Source: a virus
Direction: 5' to 3' (one strand)
IMG/VR virus record: IMGVR_UViG_3300042307_000160
Coordinates: 1-36,487 of that record
Length of the DNA stretch: 36,487 nt
Shown here piece by piece: positions 31,816-36,487 of the stretch. Position 1 is the first letter of the stretch; each line of letters opens with the position of its first letter. The translations under genes and the position numbers were made by a program. A model generated the notes under the pieces. That model made no database searches. It had not been told where the DNA came from and saw only the letters and a list, made by a program, of their open reading frames with translations.

Positions 31816-33170
31816 AGCAAATAAAGCCAAAGGAGGATGTCTTTTATGCCAAAGTACCTCCACACTCCAAAGAAGTAGAAACCTGTGTTATTGGCATTCT
31901 ATTGATTGAACAAAGTTGTGTACATGATAGTATCAATAAGCTAAGTGCTGACTTTTTTTATCAGACTCCGCACAATACTATTTTCAAGGCTATTCAGTAT
32001 TTGTATGACAATAGTTCTGCAATTGATTTAGTAACAGTAAATAACTATTTGACTAAGAATGACTTAATGGATTTAGTTGGTGGTGCTTATGAATTAGTTA
32101 AAATGACTAATGGAGTAGTAAGTTCAGCACACTTGCCGGATTGGATTAAGATTCTGCAATCCTATTATTTACAGAGGCAGGGCATAACTATTGGACAGCA
32201 ATTAGTAATGGATAGTTACACAGGACAAGATGCTGATGCTATTCTTAACAAGGCTAGTAGTAATATTTTAAATGCACAGGAGAATGTATTTAGAAATACG
32301 GAGAAAAACATGGTTCACTACTTGTTTGAACTAGCAAAACAGCGAGATAAAAGTACAGCAGATGGACAAATCGGTATCAATACAGGATACAATAGTTTGA
32401 ATGCATTGATTAGTGGTTGGGTAGCACCTGACTTGATAATATTAGCAGCAAGACCTGCACAAGGTAAGACGGCTTTCATGCTTAATACTATAATCAATGT
32501 ACTCAAACAAAAGATACCGGTTGGTATTTTTAGCTTAGAAATGAGTGGAGAACAGCTAGTTAACCGGTTGCTTAGTTTAGATAGTGGTATTGCTCACAGT
32601 AAGTTAAGGCATAATCACTTAGTTGAGGAGGAGGTAGTCAGATTGATGAAATCAGAGGCAAGAATGGAGAAATTCCCTTTGTATATTGATGATTGCCCTA
32701 GCTTAAATATCAGAGACCTGCGAAGCAAGGCTACAATCATGAAACGGAAGTATGGTATCAAGTTTCTTTGTATTGATTACTTACAGCTAATGTCAGGAGT
32801 TGACCGCAAAGGCACAAGAGAGACCGAAATTTCGGAGATAAGTAGAGGTTGTAAGATTATAGCTAAGGAATTAAATATCCCTGTATTAGCTTTGTCTCAG
32901 CTAAGTAGAGCAGTTGAATCAAGGAATGATAAGCTACCTCAATTGTCAGACCTTCGGGAGAGTGGTAGTATTGAACAAGATGCTGATAGTGTAATATTCT
33001 TGATGAGACCGGAGACTTATAATATCAAGGAGATTGAAATACGAGGTAGCACATATCCTAGTGATGGTATTTGTGTAGTTAAAATTGGTAAGAACAGGCA
33101 TGGCTCACTTAAAACACTACCGTTTAAATTTATAGGAGATAGTATGTCATTCAAAGAACATGAATTTTAA
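31812..33170 (+). CDS. dnaB: Replicative DNA helicase, DnaB-like
   Basis: The 452-residue protein has the N-terminal helical domain (VETCVIGILLIEQ, TPHNTIFKAI, residues about 20-110), and a RecA-like C-terminal domain with Walker A ARPAQGKT at 213-220, then GIFSLEMSGEQLVNRLL, CIDYLQLMSG (Walker B), ALSQLSRAVESR and DLRESGSIEQDAD. All motifs of the DnaB hexameric helicase are present. It opens the phage replication fork. Overlap of four bases with the initiator-like gene. Confidence 0.96.
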   Translation: MKQIKPKEDVFYAKVPPHSKEVETCVIGILLIEQSCVHDSINKLSADFFYQTPHNTIFKAIQYLYDNSSAIDLVTVNNYLTKNDLMDLVGGAYELVKMTNGVVSSAHLPDWIKILQSYYLQRQGITIGQQLVMDSYTGQDADAILNKASSNILNAQENVFRNTEKNMVHYLFELAKQRDKSTADGQIGINTGYNSLNALISGWVAPDLIILAARPAQGKTAFMLNTIINVLKQKIPVGIFSLEMSGEQLVNRLLSLDSGIAHSKLRHNHLVEEEVVRLMKSEARMEKFPLYIDDCPSLNIRDLRSKATIMKRKYGIKFLCIDYLQLMSGVDRKGTRETEISEISRGCKIIAKELNIPVLALSQLSRAVESRNDKLPQLSDLRESGSIEQDADSVIFLMRPETYNIKEIEIRGSTYPSDGICVVKIGKNRHGSLKTLPFKFIGDSMSFKEHEF

Positions 33171-33191
33171 AAAAAGTTTTAAAAATAATTT

Positions 33192-33218
33192 TTTGTATGA
33201 ATTAAAGTAGTAATTTTA
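33192..33218 (+). promoter_or_regulatory. Possible promoter with short leader
   Basis: TTTG at 33,192-33,195 and TAATTTTA at 33,211-33,218 are separated by 15 bases, shorter than the usual 19. The ATG follows at 33,222, so the mRNA would be almost leaderless. It resembles the late-gene boxes, with three, not five, bases before the start. Confidence 0.35.
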
Positions 33219-33221
33219 TGT

Positions 33222-33602
33222 ATGTTAGAAAAAGACCTGCATACAAAAGTTTGTAACTTCATAAGAACTAAGTACCCTGAGGCAATTTTCAGGACTGATT
33301 TTGGAGCAGGAATGCCTATGTCAATAGGTATGGCAAGGAGACAAAAAGTATTGCAGTCGCATTCAGGATACCCTGATTTATTTATAGCAGAACCAAGAGG
33401 GAACTACTCCGGTTTATTTTTAGAATTGAAGACCGAATCAAATAAAGTATTCAAAAAGGATGGTACTTTGTTAGCTAATGCACACCATGAAGAACAAGCC
33501 AAAATGCTTACAATGCTATATGCAAGAGGCTTTCAGGCTAAATTTGCAATAGGTTACGAGGATGCTGTAAATAAAATTAAGGAATATCTTGAAAGCGATT
33601 GA
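33222..33602 (+). CDS. VRR-NUC domain nuclease
   Basis: The 126-residue protein has the PD-(D/E)xK nuclease pattern of VRR-NUC proteins: SGYPDLFI at 48-55 with D52, and LFLELK at 65-70 with E68 and K70, preceded by FGAGMPMSIGMARR. Such small nucleases cut branched DNA or process ends. It overlaps the sigma-like gene by 14 bases. Confidence 0.9.
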   Translation: MLEKDLHTKVCNFIRTKYPEAIFRTDFGAGMPMSIGMARRQKVLQSHSGYPDLFIAEPRGNYSGLFLELKTESNKVFKKDGTLLANAHHEEQAKMLTMLYARGFQAKFAIGYEDAVNKIKEYLESD

Positions 33603-34074
33603 TTGGATATATGGCAAGGAGTTTGAACTAGCATTCAAGAATATCGGCAAAGACCTTTGGGAGGATTTGCGACAGGAAGTTGCACTCATAGTCCTAGAAT
33701 ATGACCAAGATAAGATAGCAGAGTTAGAAAGTAAAGGAAAGCAGGTTTTTAAGTTTTGGATTGTAAGAATATGTTGTAACCAAACTAATTCAAAATATGG
33801 TAAGTTTGGCAGAATGTATAAGTCTTTAATACCTGTTGAAGATGTAACTAGATTCATAGCAGAGGAGGAGGAGATTAATGATGACCAACATATTGTAGAC
33901 AATATAACAAAGAAGATGAATGATTTATATTGGTATGACAGAGAAATTTTGAAAATGTACATTGAATTAGGAAGTGTACGCAAAGTATCTGCTCAAACCG
34001 GCATACCTCATACCTCTATTTTTATAACTATTAAAAACATAAGAAAATGTATCAAGGACTCGTTAGTATATTAG
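33589..34074 (+). CDS. Sigma-70-like protein
   Basis: The only workable start is TTG at 33,589, inside the nuclease gene, giving 161 residues. DLWEDLRQEVALIVLEY at about 22-38 resembles sigma region 2, and DREILKMYIELGSVRKVSAQTGIPHTSIFITIKNI near the C-terminus resembles region 4 helix-turn-helix. Aromatic and basic residues lie between. It may guide host RNA polymerase to phage late promoters. It overlaps the next gene by 28 bases. The level of similarity is modest. Confidence 0.6.
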   Translation: MKAIDWIYGKEFELAFKNIGKDLWEDLRQEVALIVLEYDQDKIAELESKGKQVFKFWIVRICCNQTNSKYGKFGRMYKSLIPVEDVTRFIAEEEEINDDQHIVDNITKKMNDLYWYDREILKMYIELGSVRKVSAQTGIPHTSIFITIKNIRKCIKDSLVY

Positions 34075-34313
34075 GAGCAATAGGATTGACTCTGATTTGG
34101 TTTTATATACTGAAAGCACCGGTTTATTTTAAGAAATGGACAGGATTGAATATGCAAAAGCCGTTCAGTTGTGCCTTCTGTTTATCCTTTTGGATATGCT
34201 TTTTTTCTTTATTGGTTAAAACAAACTTGATAGAAGCTATATTTATAAGTAGTATAACCCCCTTTATATACTTGTATGTAGAGGATTTAATCACAAACAA
34301 ATGGGAATTATGA
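34047..34313 (+). CDS. Small integral membrane protein with CAFCLSFW motif
   Basis: The 88-residue protein has about three hydrophobic segments (residues 5-25, 42-58 and 62-80) with CAFCLSFW at about 42-49. This is a CxxCLxFW motif shared by a group of small phage and bacterial membrane proteins of unknown function (DUF1360-like by my reading). Overlaps both neighbours. Confidence 0.6.
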   Translation: MYQGLVSILGAIGLTLIWFYILKAPVYFKKWTGLNMQKPFSCAFCLSFWICFFSLLVKTNLIEAIFISSITPFIYLYVEDLITNKWEL

Positions 34314-34648
34314 ATCAGAATGACAAAGAAATATTTGAAAAGCACTTGCCTTTTTATGAATCGTACAAGAAGCATAGCTTTATCAGAAACTACTCAAAAG
34401 ATGTGTATAATGAATTGATACACTTGTACACTACCTATGTAGATAAGAAGCACAACTTTTCGCATTGGTGCAGTAGTTGTAGAGCAGAGTTAGTAGTACA
34501 CTTGTATAATTGGTACTTGGCTAATGAACCTACTACATGGTATGCCGAAGAAGAAAAGAAGGAAGTATTAGCAGATATTCCATTTACAACAGAAGAAGTA
34601 GTAATTGAGAATTTGCCACCAAAGAAAAGAACAAAGAAAAGTAAATAA
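34301..34648 (+). CDS. Hypothetical protein
   Basis: A 115-residue protein, mainly helical, with HWCSSCRAELVVHLYNWY at about 55-72 and a strongly basic end (PPKKRTKKSK). The start may be at 34,301 or at the ATG at 34,310. Recurs in my memory as a small phage early protein, but no family name is certain. Confidence 0.6.
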   Translation: MGIMNQNDKEIFEKHLPFYESYKKHSFIRNYSKDVYNELIHLYTTYVDKKHNFSHWCSSCRAELVVHLYNWYLANEPTTWYAEEEKKEVLADIPFTTEEVVIENLPPKKRTKKSK

Positions 34649-34676
34649 TTAAGCCATATTAAAACAAACAAATCAA

Positions 34677-34898
34677 ATGGAGAACAAAAAAGTAAGACTA
34701 GGAAACGGTAAGAAAAGAAGTGAATCATGGATGACAGCAACAATTTGCTTGTCAGAAGCAAAGAATCATGCTTACGAGTATAACGGCAAGGAGTATGTTA
34801 ACATTAACATTAATGTAGCAGCACAGCCTAACGAATATGGTAAGGATGTATCCTTAACCCTCAATGATTATAAGAAGGAAGACAAATTACCATTCTAA
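34677..34898 (+). CDS. Small protein with SSB-like C-terminal tip
   Basis: A 73-residue protein with beta pattern (KEYVNININVAAQPNEYGKDVSLTL) and ending KKEDKLPF. The acidic-hydrophobic tip resembles the C-terminal peptide by which SSB proteins bind partners. It is too short for a full SSB fold. It may be an SSB-like mimic or unrelated. Confidence 0.5.
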   Translation: MENKKVRLGNGKKRSESWMTATICLSEAKNHAYEYNGKEYVNININVAAQPNEYGKDVSLTLNDYKKEDKLPF

Positions 34899-34899
34899 T

Positions 34900-35025
34900 A
34901 TGTCTAAGTTTAAGCTAACTGTAAAGGAAGGATTCTATGAGGCAGATACCTTATGGAGTCTTATAGTTGAAGTATTGAAGCATAGGTTTTGGCATCTTCG
35001 CACTCATGGTAAATGGATGGATTAA
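34900..35025 (+). CDS. Small protein (41 residues)
   Basis: Starts at the ATG at 34,900, one base after the previous stop, and encodes MSKFKLTVKEGFYEADTLW followed by a helical VEVLKHRFWHLR segment. The TAA overlaps the HNH start (TAATG), which supports it as a real gene in this packed operon. Function unknown. Confidence 0.55.
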   Translation: MSKFKLTVKEGFYEADTLWSLIVEVLKHRFWHLRTHGKWMD

Positions 35026-35282
35026 TGAAGAAGCACACTAAAATCTATTTAGAATACTTTGGTTATGGCATTGAGGACTTTATACCCTGTGAAAGTTGCG
35101 GCTCAAAGGCTGTTGACATACACCACATTCAAGCAAGAGGCATGGGCGGCAGCAATGAGAAGGATTGTATAGAAAACCTAATGGCATTGTGCAGGTATTG
35201 TCATACTGTAATGGGAGACACCAAGACCCACATGGAATATTTAATCAATAAGCATAAAGACAAGCTAGATGGCAAAAGGTAA
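35025..35282 (+). CDS. HNH endonuclease
   Basis: Starting at the ATG at 35,025 (TAATG coupling; an in-frame ATG at 35,013 is possible) the protein has 85 residues. C22-x2-C25 and C56-x2-C59 form a zinc site around AVDIHHI (31-35, with the catalytic His) and ENLMALC with N51. In phages such small HNH enzymes often assist packaging or homing; both terminase genes lie about 4.5 kb further on. It overlaps the next small gene by 14 bases. Confidence 0.85.
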   Translation: MKKHTKIYLEYFGYGIEDFIPCESCGSKAVDIHHIQARGMGGSNEKDCIENLMALCRYCHTVMGDTKTHMEYLINKHKDKLDGKR

Positions 35283-35391
35283 GTTAGACACAAAAAAGGT
35301 ATCCTTTGGTAAAAGAAAGCAAGGTTGTGCAAAGAAATCGTACAACAAGCATAGTCCTAAGCCAAAGAAGTACCGAGGACAAGGTAGATAA
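35269..35391 (+). CDS. Small basic protein (40 residues)
   Basis: A 40-residue protein, almost half Lys and Arg (MAKGKLDTKKVSFGKRKQ at the start and KKYRGQGR at the end). Starts in the HNH gene with a good ATG. The RGQGR-like end recurs in small phage proteins as I recall. Basic enough to bind DNA or RNA. Confidence 0.55.
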   Translation: MAKGKLDTKKVSFGKRKQGCAKKSYNKHSPKPKKYRGQGR

Positions 35392-35414
35392 TTTTAACAT
35401 AAAATACATACAAA

Positions 35415-35606
35415 ATGAGCCAACCGTTTCAATTGAATTTCAACAATGACAAGAAAGTTGTCAGTGTAACCCTGCTAGATGATGATGGAATATTTCAACT
35501 AGCTAATTTATTTAAAGACTTGTTAGACAAGGCAGGTATCGCTAATACTATCACAGAAACACCTATTGAAAATGCAGAGCAGATTAGCGAAAATATCGGA
35601 GATTAA
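35415..35606 (+). CDS. Hypothetical small protein
   Basis: A 63-residue acidic protein (VVSVTLLDDDGIFQLANLFKDLLDKAG). A TAATTTTA box at 35,389-35,396 precedes it, possibly a weak promoter. Overlaps the ParB-domain gene by 35 bases. No family recognised. Confidence 0.55.
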   Translation: MSQPFQLNFNNDKKVVSVTLLDDDGIFQLANLFKDLLDKAGIANTITETPIENAEQISENIGD

Positions 35607-36189
35607 GTCAAACCCTGACAACCCTAGGATTATAAAGAATAACAAGTTTTACAAGCTAGTTAATTCTATTAAGCAATTCCCTAAGATGTTAGAGTTAAGA
35701 CCTATTGTTGTAAACGAAAAGATGGTTGTACTAGGTGGCAACATGAGGTTAAAGGCTTGTAAAGAAGCAGGAATCAAAGAAGTGCCTATTGTTATGGCTG
35801 AGGACTTAACAGCAGAGGAGCAAAAGGAGTTTATCATTAAGGATAATGTAAACTTTGGTAGTTGGGATGCTGAGATGTTAGCTAATGAATGGGATTTGAA
35901 TAAGCTATTAGATTGGGGATTAGGAGCAACAGACCTAGCTATTCAGGAGATTGAAGAACTAAGAACTGAGCAGGAGGATGATGAGGATTGTATATATCCT
36001 ATTGCACCTAGGTTGTCAGAAAAGCATGACTATGTTATGATAATGGTAGACAATGAAATTGAGTATTCATACTTAAAGACTTTTTTTAATTTGTCAGACC
36101 AAAAAGATTACAAAAGTAGCAAGGTAGGACAAGGCAGAGTAGTAACATTTGCAGACTTCAAAAAGATACTTGATGAAAGAAATAGTTAA
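35572..36189 (+). CDS. ParB N-terminal domain protein
   Basis: The ATG at 35,572 gives 205 residues (a TTG two codons earlier is possible). NPDNPR at 14-19, RPIVVNEKMVVLGGNMRLKACKEAG at 43-67 and a following helical region match the ParB-like nuclease/CTP-binding domain, with GGNMR in the nucleotide-binding place of GExR. The C-terminal half is acidic and unfamiliar. Phage ParB-domain proteins often sit beside DNA modification genes. It overlaps the glycosyltransferase gene by 17 bases, so the two are co-translated. Confidence 0.85.
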   Translation: MQSRLAKISEIKSNPDNPRIIKNNKFYKLVNSIKQFPKMLELRPIVVNEKMVVLGGNMRLKACKEAGIKEVPIVMAEDLTAEEQKEFIIKDNVNFGSWDAEMLANEWDLNKLLDWGLGATDLAIQEIEELRTEQEDDEDCIYPIAPRLSEKHDYVMIMVDNEIEYSYLKTFFNLSDQKDYKSSKVGQGRVVTFADFKKILDERNS

Positions 36190-36487
36190 GTTGATTATAC
36201 TATCCCATAAAAGGAGCAACAAAGTGGACACATTGGAAACCATAAGTAATTGCTCCTTATGTATTCCGGAAAGTCAAGTTGAAGACTATCTAAAATACAA
36301 TGGAGATGTAGAGATTATAGCACATCCGGATAGCATCAAAGGACTAAGTGCCAAGATGAGATGGGTGCATGAAAGGTATCCTAATTGTGTAATGCTAGAT
36401 GATGACTTGAATAAGATGAGTCGGACTTATATTGACAAGGAATTTGATGAGGGCAGCAAGATTGATATGGATACTGCTTATGATATT
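36173..36487 (+). CDS. TAGT-like glycosyltransferase, N-terminal part (continues at base 140 of the window)
   Basis: The ATG at 36,173 lies inside the ParB-domain gene and opens the frame MKEIVKLIILSHKRSN, which is truncated by the window end. It joins in frame to the left end to give 251 residues. This part contains the nucleotide-sugar-binding start of the fold: LIILSHKRS, CIPESQVEDY, and HPDSIKGLSA before LDDD. Its role is discussed at the left-end entry. Confidence 0.65.
   Translation, partial: MKEIVKLIILSHKRSNKVDTLETISNCSLCIPESQVEDYLKYNGDVEIIAHPDSIKGLSAKMRWVHERYPNCVMLDDDLNKMSRTYIDKEFDEGSKIDMDTAYDI
36349..36487. repeat. Terminal direct repeat, right copy
   Basis: Matches bases 1-139 with two silent mismatches. 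The overlap is the joining point of the circular assembly. Confidence 0.93.

Noticed and set aside
33516-33983. Minus-strand open frame of 155 codons across nuclease and sigma-like genes
   Set aside because: Both sense-strand genes have clear motifs, and the antisense product looks like low-quality hydrophobic/Ser sequence.
34124-34375. Minus-strand frame in the membrane-protein gene
   Set aside because: Antisense of AT-rich hydrophobic coding sequence; no start context.
1-36487. Prophage with integration module
   Set aside because: No integrase, excisionase, repressor pair or attachment site was found, and the ends close into a circle without bacterial flanks.

Overview
The window is a complete or nearly complete genome of a tailed double-stranded DNA phage, assembled as a circle. 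The first 139 bases recur as the last 139 bases with two mismatches, so the unique length is 36,348 bp. A glycosyltransferase-like gene broken by the window ends becomes a 251-residue protein when the ends are joined. All genes that can be supported lie on the + strand, are tightly packed (often with ATGA or TAATG overlaps), and the DNA is AT-rich. Several early promoters resemble the Bacteroidetes type (about TTTG, 19 bases, TAnnTTTG), and starts are preceded by A/T-rich sequence, not Shine-Dalgarno sites. The host is therefore inferred to be a member of Bacteroidetes. No integrase, repressor, tRNA or CRISPR array was seen. No tail sheath was recognised but there is a tape measure protein, so a siphovirus-like, probably lytic phage is inferred.

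Layout, read circularly. (a) 35,025-36,487 then 1-3,105: HNH endonuclease, small basic protein, ParB-domain protein, TAGT-like glycosyltransferase, SAM methyltransferase, a lone RarA/MgsA C-terminal domain, a PIG-L deacetylase and a WbqC-family protein. This is a compact set of sugar-handling and modifying enzymes, the best candidate here for an undescribed system. (b) 3,141-4,674: small and large terminase. (c) 4,704-17,502: tail module with a probable -1 frameshifted tail assembly chaperone, tail completion protein, two large conserved tail proteins, a repeat-rich fibre with a self-cleaving S74 chaperone, a LamG-like protein and the tape measure. (d) 17,514-23,802: protease, scaffold, major capsid protein, portal with an unusual C-terminal extension, and connector proteins. 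The head genes follow the tail genes, which is not the usual order. (e) 23,813-26,212: lysis cassette (small membrane protein, calcium-loop M15 endolysin, an apparent holin/spanin composite), a metallophosphoesterase and a terminator. (f) 26,289-35,606: early and replication region with DUF932, ERF annealing protein, YqaJ exonuclease, DnaA domain IV protein, HTH proteins, an initiator-like gene with a possible internal origin, DnaB helicase, VRR-NUC nuclease, a sigma-factor-like protein and many small genes.

How the parts may work together: the early region borrows host polymerase through host-like promoters, replicates DNA with its own DnaB and DnaA-like/initiator proteins, and recombines with ERF plus exonuclease. 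The sigma-like protein may switch on late genes. Five late genes share an [A/T]ATATTTA box exactly five bases before their ATG, which could be a phage late promoter or a translation signal. The modification cluster may decorate phage DNA or a glycan. Function calls rest on reading motifs by eye; no database search was run.
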